Source: Phaeosphaeria sp. MPI-PUGE-AT-0046c
Taxonomy: Eukaryota > Ascomycota > Dothideomycetes > Pleosporales > Phaeosphaeriaceae
Assembly: GCA_020747045.1 (NCBI GenBank)
Contig: JAGTJN010000021.1
Location: forward strand, 868,001 to 932,000
Length of the DNA: 64,000 nt
Direction: 5' to 3'
Numbering within the stretch: position 1 is the stretch's first letter; every line of letters begins with the position of its first letter. The notes under the pieces are model-generated. The model was not told the DNA's origin. It saw only the letters and a program-made list of their open reading frames with translations, and ran no database searches. Positions 1 to 11,319 of this stretch are shown in pieces. The position numbers and the translations under genes were made by a program.

Positions 1-233
1 TATCACTAGAGATTCAGCCACAGTTCATCAATTGGAAACTGAGTGATGTGTAAGATGGTTGGTACTTATGGGGAGAAGATGCTTTCATGTTGTGAATCGA
101 TCACGTGAACGCGTGAAGCCGCGTAAATATCAGAACGCGTCGTCCCGTTCAGCGATCAATCTCGCTTGTCCTTGCCAAACACTTCAACTGCAACAACCTA
201 AACATTAATCATTGTTGTATCTCTTGATTCCAC

Positions 234-2023
234 ATGGCGTCTTCGGATGACAATGATGATTTCAAATTGGCACTAATGTTATCCGTGCAACAAAGCCCAG
301 CACGAGGTTTAGCCAGAGACACCATCGACTTGACCTCCGACACCGAGAATGAGGACGACGATGACGATCTGCGTCGAGCTATCGCCTTGTCCTTGCAAAC
401 AGACCGCGGGTCTAGTAGTGCGAAAGTAGTCTCCATCGGCGAGAACGAGTCTCAGCCGGCAATGTCGCATACACCCTGCACCACTACACAGACAAGGCCG
501 TTCGGTATGTCTGGCATCGACCGCAAAGCTATGGAAGAAGAAAGGCTTGCTCGACTCGGCAAGCGTAAGAGAGAGCAGTCGCCAGATCAGCCTTCAAAAC
601 AGATAAGCAAAATGCAAGCTGCGCAACAAACAAAGCCTTCCCAGTCGTCGAAGGCCGCGTTGCCACAGAACGTGGCACTACAGTACCCAAAGGGCGCCAT
701 CAAGCGAACTTTCGCAAAAGGCTACCCTCGTACAGATGACATTACTATCGAGGAAGTGCTCCAAGCGGACACTCTCAACATTGCTGTCATCAGCTCTTTC
801 ATGTGGGATGCAGAATGGCTACATAGGAAGCTCAATCCGACCACGGTCAAGCAAATATGGATTATGAACGCCAAAGCTCAAGACGTGCAACAGCGGTGGC
901 ACCGTGAGATGAGAGAGGCTGGCTATCCCCAGACTCTGAGGATACACTTTCCGCCAATGGACGGAATACAGAGTATGCACAGCAAACTCATGTTACTCTT
1001 CGGCAAAGACAAACTGCGCGTTGTGGTGCCGACGGCCAACATGATCCCGTTTGATTGGGGTGAAGTGAAGAACGATTGGCAACCTGGAGTAATGGAAAAT
1101 ACTGTGTTTCTCTTAGACCTCCCACGACGGCCGGATGACCATATTGGAGACAAGAGTGAGTTGTCAGCATTTGGTCAGAATCTGGTTTGCTTCCTAGAGA
1201 AGCAGCAGCTTGATCAGAAAGTCCTTGAAGGTGTGATGAAGTTTGACTTCTCAGAGACGACACACTTGGCCTTTGTGCACGCCATGTAAGTGAGGACCCG
1301 CGCAGTGAGGGACAAAAGCTGACAAGAAACAGTGGCGGCAGTCACAAGGGTAGCTTACAACAACCCACTGGACTGCCCGGTCTTGCGGATGCAGTACGTG
1401 ATCTAGGACTCGGCGAGGTGGAAGCAATTGAACTTGATTATGCATCAGCCTCTTTGGGCGCTATCAACGACAGTTTCTTGCGGCGCCTGTACCTCGCTGC
1501 ACAAGGCGAAATGTATAACACGGAGTCTGTAGCTACCGATGTGCACGATCACATCCGCATCTACTTTCCGACACACGAGACTGTCAACAAAAGTGTTGGT
1601 GGACCTGACTCTGCGGGAATTATATCTTTGAGCAAGCAGTACTATAACGCTGTCACATTCCCGAAACAATGTCTTCGCGATTATGACTCGACACGGCGCG
1701 GCATGCTGTCACACAACAAGCTGCTATTGGCAAGGGGTATCAAGAAGAACGGCAAGGCTTTTGGGTGGGTGTATACAGGGTCCGCAAACATGTCCGAATC
1801 TGCATGGGGCGGACAAAAAGTGCTCAAAAGCGGGCAAATGGGCAGTCTCAATGTTCGCAACTGGGAATGCGGTGTAATAATGCCAGTACCGGACGATAAA
1901 GTTGCGGGTTTGGAGGGCACGATGCCGCCGATGAGCGTATTCGAGGGTACGGTAGAGGTGCCATTCGTGTATCCTGGGCATGTCTATGGGGACAGGGAGC
2001 CGTGGTTCATGAGACGCGGATGA
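234..2023 (+). CDS. TDP1: Tyrosyl-DNA phosphodiesterase 1 with N-terminal UIM-like motifs
   Basis: Exons 234-1285 and 1333-2023 give 580 residues. The 47-nt intron has GTAAGT, CTGAC and AAACAG signals, and the join restores a Gly-Gly-Ser-His stretch. The enzyme family hydrolyses 3'-phosphotyrosyl bonds left by trapped topoisomerase I, in the nucleus. Both phospholipase-D-type HKD half sites are visible: H249/K251/N269 and H478/K480/N503, so the copy should be active. Ahead of the catalytic part are two acidic, ubiquitin-interacting-motif-like helices at about residues 8-22 and 45-57 (the second reads LRRAIALSLQ), then a basic linker near 105-115. The first ATG of the open frame is used; a CACGTG box lies at 102-107. 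The family call is firm; the UIM reading is a motif match by eye. Confidence 0.93.
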
Positions 2024-2380
2024 TCCGAAGCGGAACAAGCGAGACTAAGGAACTCTATCGGATGTCTGGGAAGTCTGGGACGGAGGCTGGGCCAACATGA
2101 CGCTCGAACACACTGCCCGTATTGAAGCGTATTTCAAGGAAGGCAAACGGACCAATGCGGCGGACGCGGAGGTGGCGGAGATCGGCAGCGCGCCCAGCAA
2201 ACCGGAGCTTGAGTCATGTGCAGCGCGCCGACGGTGCAGGCATGCATACATTTTGGAAGCAGCGTGGAAACTGCGCTTACCAAGGAACATGGCGTTCCTC
2301 GAAAGATGACACTCCATACACAATGTGACTGCAAAGTCGTCTTATCTCGTTCTACATGCCCCAGCCAGTCGTGACAGCCC
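2024..2380. other. Intergenic, TDP1 to F-box gene
   Basis: 357 bases. It must hold the TDP1 3' end and the promoter of the next gene. Short open frames here overlap each other in several frames and show no recognisable protein. Nothing else seen. Confidence 0.6.
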
Positions 2381-4328
2381 ATGCCAGACACGCCCACCAC
2401 TGCCCGCCGCGCAACAGCGGACGTCCAGGTCGTCGCTGGAGCTCCCCTGCGATATCCTACACATCCCATAACTGCACCCGTTCACTCATGGCTCACGAGT
2501 CCCGCGCGCTCGCATCCCAATGCGGCGCAGGCAAAAGAACTACCTCTGCATCTGATCCAGCTGATTCTGACACATGTACGTGCTAAGTGGACGCTGGTCA
2601 TGTCACCGTCGTAGTCCTACTCCTAACATAGCTGACCGCACCCCCAGCTTGACGATGTTGCAGACCTCGCGCGCATTACGCGTACTTCTCGTCTTTTCTA
2701 CTACATGACCCTGCCCCGCCTATATCAGCATGTCACCTTGCGCTCCTACGCGGAAATCAGGTACACCGAGCATGGCCGACCTGAAGGATACGGCGGCGGC
2801 AGTCCCTTCGCTATGGGATTGAACACGCTGGTCTCGCGCACCTTTACCGACTACGTGCAGTCCTTTCGCATAGCTGGCGATTGGCGCGAGCATGACGAGG
2901 ATGACTACAAGCAGGGTCGTGTGCCCGATAATAGTATGGTTCTTCAAATCGCTATACGCGCTGCGCTGGACAAGATGAAGCACCTTCAGGCATTTGCGTA
3001 TGTAGATGTATCGGCTGTTCTCGTGACAGAATGCTAACATATGCAGTTGGGAATTGAATACCAAGCCTATGAACACCCTCTATCAAGGCCTTGTCCACCG
3101 CTCCTCGACTCTAACGTCCTTTACCCTCCGTGGCCAGACGAAGCGAATACCACGCCCGACAACCATCATTTCCCCCATGCCCAATCTGAAAACCCTTGTC
3201 GTTTACGATATCGACCCGTTGTGCTATCCGGACGACATATCGCTACTATTGCTTGGCGCAAAGAATCTTGAGAATCTCAAATTGCACTGGAGTCCGCGCA
3301 TGCGCGACGCTGGTGAAGAGTCTGTCAACCTCATGACCATATTCGGCCGCTGTGCGGGTGCGAATAAACAACTGCGATTGAAACGGTTAGGCATCTATAA
3401 CCTCTATACACGTTTCATGGGGGCCGGTTTTGAGAACGTCATTGACCATGAGCGGCAAGAGGAGGTCACCGTGTTCAACTCAATGGGCTCATCTGATCCC
3501 ATTACGGTCTTTGTTGATGACGCATGGCGAGTTAACAATGCGTCACCGATCCCCCCCAATCTGAAGTTTCTCCGTACAGATGATGTGGACAGGGAGCAGG
3601 CCATTAGGTTTCGCAAGTTCAGTGGGCTAGAGCGACTGTTCCTTGTCAGCCGTCCACCGAAAGGACGCTCAAAATCGAACAGCTCTGCCGCAACTCCAAC
3701 GACGCCATCAACGGCCACTCCTGGAGCAGGAAATGGGACTACAAGCGCGTTCGCTACGCCCACTCCAACTGAAAGTCTGTGTCGCAACATTGGTGGAGAG
3801 TACCTCGCCGTCATTCAGTCGAACCATCGCACTATGCGCCACCTGCTTCTCTCTGATCAGTGGTTAATTTCTGACGAAGCCTTGTACAAGCTCTGCCAAT
3901 CATGCCCGAACCTCGAACAACTTGGTTTCCGTTGCGCTATCACGCCACTTGAATCGCTGCGACAAATCGTGAAGCTGGTACCCAAGCTATGGGCAATACG
4001 AATGCTCGTCCGACCCGGCACCGAGTTCGCTGAGACTGTCGCTTCCATGGATCCAGAGATGCATGCGTTTGTCATGGCAACAGAGTTCTGGCGGCCAGAG
4101 TACAGAAACGTCAAGTACGTTGGTCTTGGCGACAAGCTTGTGTATAAGCTGGGAGGCGTTATCTTCCCACCTAAGAATGCGCCACCAGTGCCAAACGGTC
4201 AAGAGAATAGCATGAATGCGAAAAGAGCTGGGCCTGTGAGGAAGATTGAGTTGATGACTCGTGAGAAAGTGAATTGGATCGACATTTGGGGTTTGGACAC
4301 GACTGAATTTGACCCGAAGTTTCCTTGA
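2381..4328 (+). CDS. F-box / leucine-rich-repeat-like protein
   Basis: Three exons (2381-2575, 2648-2997, 3047-4328) encode 608 residues; both introns carry clean GTACGT/GTATGT donors. The N-terminus has an F-box-like segment (ELPLHLIQLILTH then LDDVADLARITRTSRLFY) that crosses the first intron. The rest reads as irregular leucine-rich segments (LKTLVVYDI, LENLKLHW, LKRLGIYN, MRHLLLSD, LEQLGFRC) interrupted by a Ser/Thr/Pro/Ala-rich insert at about residues 395-430. F-box proteins of this layout usually recruit substrates to SCF ubiquitin ligases; that role and any substrate are inference. Fungi carry many such genes, so no orthologue is named. The ATG at 2381 is chosen because it leads straight into the F-box. 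Confidence 0.8.
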
Positions 4329-5355
4329 AGGGTGCCAGGAGTGCTTCATTGATGATCAACCATGGTATTTGTCGAGCAAGATGTGGCGGTGCCAATACCA
4401 GCCCGAGCGCGTGTGCGAAGTACCGAAGCCGGAACCATGATTGTACGTGTAGACTCGACGCTTGGGCGGACAAAGATATCACGACGTCGATATCCGGGAG
4501 GGGACCGTTCATGCGACTGCTGCACCGGTCCTATCATCAGCATCGCACAGATCGAGGCCGCCGGGAGTCATACAGCAGGCCTGGGAAGACATGTATGCAG
4601 CAGCGTAGGCGATGCGCATTCTCTACATGGACCTGAGAAGTCCGCCGCTAGATTTTCGGAGGAGGCCAGAAAGAACACAGCCATGATGTTATCGCTAGAA
4701 GGACTAGATATTTGAAGACACGAGCAGTTTCGTACCCAGAGGTGGGCAAGGGACTTTGACGATCTTCTCCGTTAGCATGATCGAATTGCAACACCACTCC
4801 ATCCCACCGCATAGCAACGTCAGGCATCACTGGTGTACCTACTCAATCTAGGAAACATGGAACGTTGTTCTACATGTTTAGTGGCTGTACTGAAGGAAGC
4901 ACCAGCAAGAGCGCGAGCGAAGTACCAGATATTTGGATTGTCCGTGGTCGTAGAATCTAAGCGTAGTCGTTCTGAGCCTCACTTTTCGCTTAACTGTTGA
5001 ACTCTACTCTCCGATTCGAAGCGAACGATATGGGACATAGGCGTTGTCTTTCTACCATGCTGTGCTGTGCTTTTCATTTTGTAATACGACTAAGGAGTCG
5101 AACTCGCAATCCTTGACATTTAGCCAACCGAACTATGATACGACAAGCAAATCACCCATGTCAGCACTTTGCCTCCTGATAGGCTGATTTTAATATGTCA
5201 CGAACCCGATGTAGCAGGAGCTGCCCAATATTCGTGGGTGCGCATATGCAGTGCAACGAACGGAGCACAATAGAGCTTAGTGCTTGTGGCGAAAGAGTAC
5301 CTCGATTTTGAGACCTTGTGACAACGTCGATTCAGCAGTACCTCGTCGCGACAGC
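4329..5355. other. Intergenic, 1 kb with tRNA-like relic
   Basis: No protein-like reading frame is supported. Apart from the minus-strand tRNA-like boxes at 5094-5135, listed separately, I see nothing. The last few hundred bases must contain the promoter of the flavin oxidase. Confidence 0.55.
5094..5135 (-). other. tRNA-like relic (A box and B box only)
   Basis: On the minus strand an A-box-like TAGTTCGGTTGG (5135-5124) is followed by a B-box-like AGTTCGACTCC (5104-5094). The spacing is about 20 nt, shorter than a real tRNA, and neither a closed acceptor stem nor an anticodon arm can be folded. It looks like a decayed or truncated tRNA or tRNA-derived SINE fragment. Chance similarity is possible. 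Confidence 0.3.
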
Positions 5356-7033
5356 ATGCGTTTCCCCTACGTCGTGTCGCTTAGTCTCTTTCTACCGGCA
5401 TGTGGAGCACAAGACGTGTTCGACTCCGCGGACTTGAATGTTGCCGAGGTATTGAAAACGAATGGGGTCGATCTATCAGTCCTTCCCAGCTCATCGGAAC
5501 TAGGAGTGGCTGTATTGGTGAGTACCGGCTCGATTGCTCAGACGCATAGTTGCAATCCGCATCTTTGAAGAGCGTGTTGTATCACTGAGGAATAGTTACT
5601 AACATCAACAGTGCAACACACTTGAACTCATCTTCGGCGAAGCAAAGGTCGAAACTCGGAATGAATCCGCATACACTGCTGTCATCAACTCGTTCTGGTC
5701 TGCCCGCCAACAAGAAGCAAAACCATACTGCATCTTCAAGCCCACCAAGGCACAGGATGTTTCTACCTTCATCCTCCTCTCACGCCTAACAAAAGCCCCA
5801 TTTGCTGTCAAGAGTGGAGGTCATGCCGCTTTCCAGGGTGCATCGAACATCAACAATGGCGTGACCTTGACATTCTCTAACATGAAAGCAATCAGTCTAT
5901 CATCCGACAAATCCACCGTGTACATCCAGTCAGGAAACACCTGGTATGATGTCTACACATCTCTAGAAAAAGACAACCTCGCCGTCATCGGTGGGCGCGT
6001 GTCCGGGATAGGGGTTGGGGGTCTTACGCTCGGCGGGGGGATATCCTTCTTCTCAAACGAATACGGATGGGCATGCGATAACGTCGCATCGTATGAAGTC
6101 GTGTTAGCCTCTGGTCAGATTGTTACCGCATCTCCTTCATCGCACGCGGATCTGTACCTGGCGCTGCGTGGAGGTGGCCCAAACTTTGGGATAGTGACGA
6201 GCTTTGAGCTCGAGACGTTTGCTCATGGACCAGTCATGTTTGGGGGACAGAGGGTGTTTTTAGAGTCCAGCTTTCCCAGCGCAATCGACGCGTTTGTCAA
6301 TCTTGGAAGCAATCCAGACGCCGACCCAAAGGCGGCGCAGTACCTTGCTATTGCGCTGGACGTAGCATCCAACACCCGCATCGCAGTCGCTGAGCTCACG
6401 TACTCGGAGCCCGACCCAGAGCCTGCTGTCTTTGCCGAGTATCGCGCCATTGAAGCGCTTTCTGATTCTGGGAGAGTGGCAAGTCTGGCCAACTTGACGC
6501 AAGAACTCGACGCCACGAACCCCAGCGGCTTCCGCGAAACATACTGGACTGCCTCGTCGCTCCTTGATCGCGAAATGGTTCAGTTCGTCGTCTCCGCCTG
6601 CTTCGAAGAGTTCTCGACTCTAGCTAATGTATCCGGTATCATCCCGGCAAACGCTCTGCAGATCATTACCGTTGCGCAACTCGAGCAGATGCAAAAGAAG
6701 AGTGGGAACGCACTCGGTCTCGACCCCACTTCCGGCCCAATCTTCCTACTTAACCTCAATATGCGCTGGGACAAGGCGGAAGATGACGAGAGAGTGTTGA
6801 GCGCGAATCGGAGGATAGTAAGCAAAATGCAGGAAGAGGCAAAGAGGAGGGATATGGAGGTGGGGTACCTATATATGAACTATGCGAGTGAGGAGCAGCA
6901 TGTGCTTGAGAGTTATGGGAAGGTGGAGACGGACAAGTTGAGAGCTGTGGCGGCCAAGTATGATCCTGCGAGAGTGTTTCAGGAGTTGATGCCGGGGTAT
7001 TTCAAGTTGGACAGGGAACCGAAGGCGGTTTGA
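5356..7033 (+). CDS. Secreted FAD-linked (BBE/VAO-type) oxidoreductase
   Basis: Exons 5356-5517 and 5612-7033 give 527 residues; the intron has GTGAGT and a CTAAC branch site. An N-terminal hydrophobic signal peptide (about residues 1-19) suggests secretion. The FAD-binding half carries Ser-Gly-Gly-His, with H125 the expected 8-alpha-histidyl attachment residue, followed by GLTLGGGISFFSNEYGWACD, typical of the PCMH fold. The second, cysteinyl attachment site of bicovalent berberine-bridge enzymes is absent: the segment reads GGRVSGIGVGG. A C-terminal BBE-like segment with a conserved Tyr-x-Asn (YLYMNYAS) is present. Members oxidise sugars, alcohols or secondary metabolites; the substrate cannot be read from sequence. 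No biosynthetic cluster surrounds it. Confidence 0.88.
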
Positions 7034-7243
7034 TACCGCACTGAGGCGAGAGAAGGATGAAGATGGAGTGTGTGGAGGCTGGGTGATGGAAGTAAGATGT
7101 GGATGTGTGTGTGCATTATGCGAAGATGGGGTATCGAGCTAGCTATATAGACGTCCTTCCCAATGGAACAATGTAAGAAAAAATCCAGAGACTTTAGGTG
7201 TAATCCAACGACATGCCTCCTTCCATTATTCTCTCCCTTTTCT

Positions 7244-8461
7244 TTAAACGTACCGTGTTCCCTCGCTCTTTTCATTGCTTGGCCCTGCCGCTCCTGACAT
7301 GTGTGGCGGCTGCTGGTATTGTTGCTGCTGTCCCTGCGGATACATGTTCGTCATAGGATACGCCTGGCCCTGCTGCGGCAACTGATAATAGCCCATCTGC
7401 TGGTTTCCCCACGGCGCGACGGGCCTCAAATGCGCCTGGCCGGGGGGCGGCACAATGGCGCCATTGGTAATCATAGTCTGGACAATATTGGCAGCGATTT
7501 TTTCCGCGTCCTTGCTCGTCTTGCCGCGGTTGTAGCGATGACAGTCGACGCAGGCCCAGACGACGAGGACAAAGTGCAGGAGCATGAGGAACCACTGGCA
7601 CACGACGCCAAGCAGCTCGACGCTCTCACGATGCGGCTTGTCGTGCCACAGCTTGTTAATGTAGGCGTCTTGCTCAGCGCAGGAGCTGAAGTACGACGAT
7701 GAGTAGGAAGAATATGACGACGACGATGACGACGACGACGAGTTGCGATCGCAGGGGCGCGTGTAGCTGGTGGAGATGGTCGAAGTGCTGCCACTGCTGC
7801 TGCTAGGCGGTTCCCACACCCAGGTGTTGTTGGGCTGCAGCTCGTAGCCGCCATTGCTGCTGCTGTATCCGTAGGGATACGAGGAGCCGGAGAGATCGCC
7901 ATACTCGCCCCACTGCCTGATCTCGATGAGCGAGACCATGGCGAAGAGAGCGGTGACGATGAAGGAGAGCCAAAGCAGCAGCTCGAGGGCGACGCGCAGA
8001 CCGGGGTGCACGCCGCGCTTCTTGACGATGAGGAAGAGGATGCAGGTGGCGCACCAGAGGACGGACACGGAAAAGGTGACGAGCGACGGCCACAGGGTCC
8101 AGTACTCGTCGTAGCCGTAGGTGAGGTCGTCGTTGATGGGAGTCGTGCTCACGCACCAGCCGACGGCGCCGATGCCGATGAAGCCAAGGATGATGGCAAC
8201 GACTTGGATGGCGCCCTTGAACTTCCAGTAGCGGTCGACATTGTTGAGTTTGTCGTTAAGGGTGACGGGCTCTTCAATGGTGGGCTGTTGGGTGGTGGGC
8301 AGTGTGGCGGCTGCATGCTGGGGCGCGGCACTCGCTGTCGTTGGTCGCGAGAAATTTGCCTGTGCAGCAGCAGCAGTCGCAGTTGGAGGTGTCGGCGATG
8401 GTGGTGCTGGTGAAGCCGTGTTCGGATGCGCCCGAGGGGCAGGGGTGATTTGGTCAGACAT
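7244..8461 (-). CDS. Four-TM MARVEL-like membrane protein
   Basis: A single exon of 405 residues from the ATG at 8461; 38 more upstream codons are open but look like leader sequence. The first 65 residues are Pro/Ala/Thr-rich. Four hydrophobic helices lie at about 83-103, 123-146, 156-179 and 281-304, a MARVEL-like spacing. The loop before the last helix is very Ser/Tyr-rich, built on GAC/GAG-type microsatellite DNA near 7715-7745, with several Cys. The tail (about 345-405) is Gln/Pro/Gly-rich. Such proteins sit in the plasma membrane or eisosome-like domains in fungi; that localisation is inference. It converges on the flavin oxidase, whose stop lies 210 bases away. Confidence 0.75.
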   Translation of the reverse strand: MSDQITPAPRAHPNTASPAPPSPTPPTATAAAAQANFSRPTTASAAPQHAAATLPTTQQPTIEEPVTLNDKLNNVDRYWKFKGAIQVVAIILGFIGIGAVGWCVSTTPINDDLTYGYDEYWTLWPSLVTFSVSVLWCATCILFLIVKKRGVHPGLRVALELLLWLSFIVTALFAMVSLIEIRQWGEYGDLSGSSYPYGYSSSNGGYELQPNNTWVWEPPSSSSGSTSTISTSYTRPCDRNSSSSSSSSSYSSYSSSYFSSCAEQDAYINKLWHDKPHRESVELLGVVCQWFLMLLHFVLVVWACVDCHRYNRGKTSKDAEKIAANIVQTMITNGAIVPPPGQAHLRPVAPWGNQQMGYYQLPQQGQAYPMTNMYPQGQQQQYQQPPHMSGAAGPSNEKSEGTRYV

Positions 8462-8865
8462 GGTCAGAGTAACTAGGAGAAAAGCGAGTGGCTGCGCAAA
8501 GGATGCGCGATTAGGTACGACGTGTGCAATAAAGCGAAAAAGAGGACGCAGGATCAACGGTGGGAAATGCAGCAAAGAAATGAGACACTCGACACACGCC
8601 GCAGTGGCTCAATGGTTGCCTGAACCTAGATCGTATTCGTGATAATTTCACCATTGCTAAATTTAGACGGTCGAGAACAGGCAATCGATAACTCAGACCA
8701 ATCAAGCTCATCGCAGCGCTTGACGGAGCTTAATCCGACCTCGTTTTTGATGCCTCCAGCGCCAATTCTCGTGTCGCTTGACCTTTCGCATATCGACCTC
8801 TGCAACTGTGCCACCACGGATAAGTGCCTCTCCGACCTTGTTCGTTTCAGTCATCACATTCTTCA
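8462..8865. other. Intergenic, upstream of the MARVEL-like gene
   Basis: 404 bases between the start of the four-TM gene and the 3' end of the next minus-strand gene. A plus-strand open frame from 8639 runs through here but is the antisense of the neighbouring gene. No clear regulatory motif seen. Confidence 0.5.
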
Positions 8866-9522
8866 TCAATTCATCACACTTCTGTCCTCCAAATCAGCAA
8901 TCCTCCTCTGTCCCGCCAATTCTATCATCCTATCTGCCTCCTTCGCCGGGATAGGCACCACGGACCCCCACTCCCCCGCCGCATCGCAGAAGTCAATCAT
9001 GTCCAACCGCTCAACTGTGCCTCATCAGCGTGAGTATTTCACATCATCATCAATGCGTGACTTACCGTCTGTCATCTGTCTCTCCTCCCCTCTTCCCCCT
9101 TCCCGACCTCCCCGCCTTGTTGAACCATCTGGATTCATCTGCATGAACCTCATCGGGTACCTTGGCTGCCTCTTCATCCTTGACACAATATCCTGATACA
9201 TGGCCACGTACTCGTCCTTCCTGGGTCCCGAAATCTTGGCAAGCGCGTATTCGCTCGCGTATGCGGCGAGGAATGTGCTTAACCAGGATATGTCGGCATC
9301 GCTTTGAGAGTAGGGCTCGAGGCCTTCAATCAGGCGTTTAGTTAGCCGGACGGCGAAGAGACCGATGATGAGGAAGTCGGCGGCGCGGGGTGAGGGAGGC
9401 GGAGACCGAGATGAAGATGTCTGATCTAAGGTGCACTGGTTCTCTGGGAAGATGCTACGCTGTGGGCGTACAACGTCTGGTGGTGGTGTACTCCTTGGGG
9501 GCATACTTCTGTAGTGATGCAT
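8866..9522 (-). CDS. Conserved-looking small protein, function unknown
   Basis: Exon 1 (9522-9066) and exon 2 (9014-8866) join through a 51-nt GTAAGT...CAG intron and give 201 residues. Not recognised. After a Pro/Ser-rich N-terminus there is a compact, probably helical core (ADFLIIGLFAVRLTKRLIEG ... WLSTFLAAYASEYALAKI), then a basic stretch and an acidic tail. The start is uncertain: 9522 is the first in-frame ATG, but an ATG at 9580 opens another frame (MSNPGVYLASYRRN...) that could be a first exon joined by an intron I could not place. The clean splice and in-phase second exon argue that the gene is real. Confidence 0.6.
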
Positions 9523-10091
9523 GGTGGCTGATCGCGATGTTGCGCCGGTAGGAGGCCAGGTAAACACCTGGATTCGACATGTAGGTCTCTCTGATTGCTG
9601 CCGTGAATAGTCAGTAGGGTCGGCTACCTAGTTGATCACTACGGTCGCCACGTGACACATTGCAAACGAGCGATAATTGCCAAAGACATCATCACGTCCT
9701 GGATTTCTCTGCGCTCAGTAAATCGAACGACCTAGTCGCATTCCCTCGTTTGGATTCAACATGGTATCAACGCGCATCTAAGAGACCTGTCACCCAAAAA
9801 AACGTCGTCGGAGGGAGCCAATTCGGCATTTGGCAACACGTTCTTCACACTACAGTTCTCCCGATATTGTAAAGATCGAGCAAGTACGCTTCTTAGTGCT
9901 TAGAGCCGAATCGAGTAATGATAAGCGAGGATGAGTCGAAATGACAACGACAGATCAGAACTTGGCAACAATGACCTTGTCAAAATATAAACAGCTCTGG
10001 CCTTGTAGACCCAAATGTACTGATTGCAGCTCACGTCCAAACATTCACATATTACTGTTGTGAGATAGCTCTCCACAGTTCACTCTCTGCC
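9523..10091. promoter_or_regulatory. Divergent intergenic with TATA-like element
   Basis: About 570 bases between two divergently transcribed genes. A TATAAA-like element (AAAATATAAACAG, near 9983-9993) lies about 100 bases upstream of the transferase ATG, a usual distance for a fungal TATA box. No other feature is recognised. Confidence 0.4.
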
Positions 10092-11312
10092 ATGGATTAC
10101 CCTGCCATTCCAGGCACTTCACCCATCACGTCCAATAAACACTTGACCACATCTCCATCAGACTTGCTGTCTTTACATACCGCATGTGCTGGCCCTCCTG
10201 CCCCAGGCTCCAAATCCATCTTCGCCTTCTGGCACTCCGGCATCCAAAACCTACCACCTTACCTCCTCCGCAACGTAACCAACTGGCACACCCGCTTTGC
10301 CCCTCTAGGCTGGACAATCTACGTCCTCGATACCGTTTCTTCATCCCCGCTCAACGTTTCCAATTTCATCGACACTACCTCCCCCTTCATTGTGCCTGAA
10401 GCGTTTACGAAAGGAACTTTGGATGGCACGTATGCAGCGCAACACACATCTGACCTCATCCGCTACCCGCTCTTACTCAGATATGGCGGCATCTACCTCG
10501 ACGTCGGCGTCTTACAATTCGGCGACTTGGACTGGTTATGGACCTCTCATATAGCCAATCCCGAGTCGCCCTACGACTTCTTCGGCTTCACAATGGGCGA
10601 TCCGCCCGCGGGCATTTCGATTGTGAACTTTGGCTTCATGTGCGGCGCCAACAATTCACTCGTCGCACGCGCGCACCATATTCTATTAAAAGTCTGGTCT
10701 GGCAAAACGAACACATCTGGCGCCTCGAAGCATGAGCTAGTTGCCCATGTCCCGCTCATGCATGTACCGCAGGAAGTCGTGATAGAAGACGAGGGGAAAG
10801 GGAGGATGGTGATTGACGATGAGGCCATGACGGATTATGCGGTGCAGATCCAATGCATGGGCGCTGCGCAGAGGTGGGTGGACATCGAAGACGGCTGGAA
10901 CGGGCCTGAATATGTGAGAGAGCATTGCTGGCTTTACAGTATGATGAGTGGCGCGTTTTTGGTTGAGCAGATGACCAAGTGGAATGGGCCACGGCAGTTT
11001 GAGCTTTTGAAGCAGAAAATGCCAAGGGAGGGGGTGGAGGAGAGTGAAGACCAGGCTCTCGCGAGGAAGATCGTTGAAGAGGCAGTGGCGAATAGTTGGT
11101 GCTTGAAGTTAGGACATGGCTTTTCGGCGAAGCTGTTCGGGGCTGATACGTTGGGTATGCTGTGGAGGAAGAATGGAGATAGCGATTGTGGAGAGGGGAC
11201 ATATGCGGGGTGGTTGAGGTGGGCGGAGACTCATTGTAAGCAGGACAAGGTGCTGGAGAAGATGCAAGTGCCGGTGTATGAGGTGACAGCGAGTGGTAGG
11301 CTGTTACAGTAG
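10092..11312 (+). CDS. Capsular-polysaccharide-synthesis-like / GT32-type sugar transferase
   Basis: Single exon, 406 residues. The core reads SDLIRYPLLLRYGGIYLDVG at about residues 120-139, the nucleotide-sugar-binding region of the Och1/Gly_transf_sug and capsular polysaccharide synthesis (Caps_synth) families. The acidic motif is Asp-x-Gly rather than Asp-x-Asp, which fits the Caps_synth branch better. An upstream segment SKSIFAFWHSG and GWTIYVLD are further landmarks of the fold. No signal peptide or TM helix is obvious, so it may be cytosolic. Donor and acceptor sugars are unknown. Neighbours do not suggest a pathway. Confidence 0.75.
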   Translation: MDYPAIPGTSPITSNKHLTTSPSDLLSLHTACAGPPAPGSKSIFAFWHSGIQNLPPYLLRNVTNWHTRFAPLGWTIYVLDTVSSSPLNVSNFIDTTSPFIVPEAFTKGTLDGTYAAQHTSDLIRYPLLLRYGGIYLDVGVLQFGDLDWLWTSHIANPESPYDFFGFTMGDPPAGISIVNFGFMCGANNSLVARAHHILLKVWSGKTNTSGASKHELVAHVPLMHVPQEVVIEDEGKGRMVIDDEAMTDYAVQIQCMGAAQRWVDIEDGWNGPEYVREHCWLYSMMSGAFLVEQMTKWNGPRQFELLKQKMPREGVEESEDQALARKIVEEAVANSWCLKLGHGFSAKLFGADTLGMLWRKNGDSDCGEGTYAGWLRWAETHCKQDKVLEKMQVPVYEVTASGRLLQ

Positions 11313-11319
11313 AGTTTAG

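Noticed and set aside
7715..7745. GAC/GAT repeat tract as a free microsatellite
   Set aside because: It is inside a coding exon and encodes the Ser-rich loop of the four-TM protein.
8639..9196. 185-codon plus-strand open frame
   Set aside because: It lies antisense to the two-exon minus-strand gene whose splice and phase fit well; the composition looks like a shadow.
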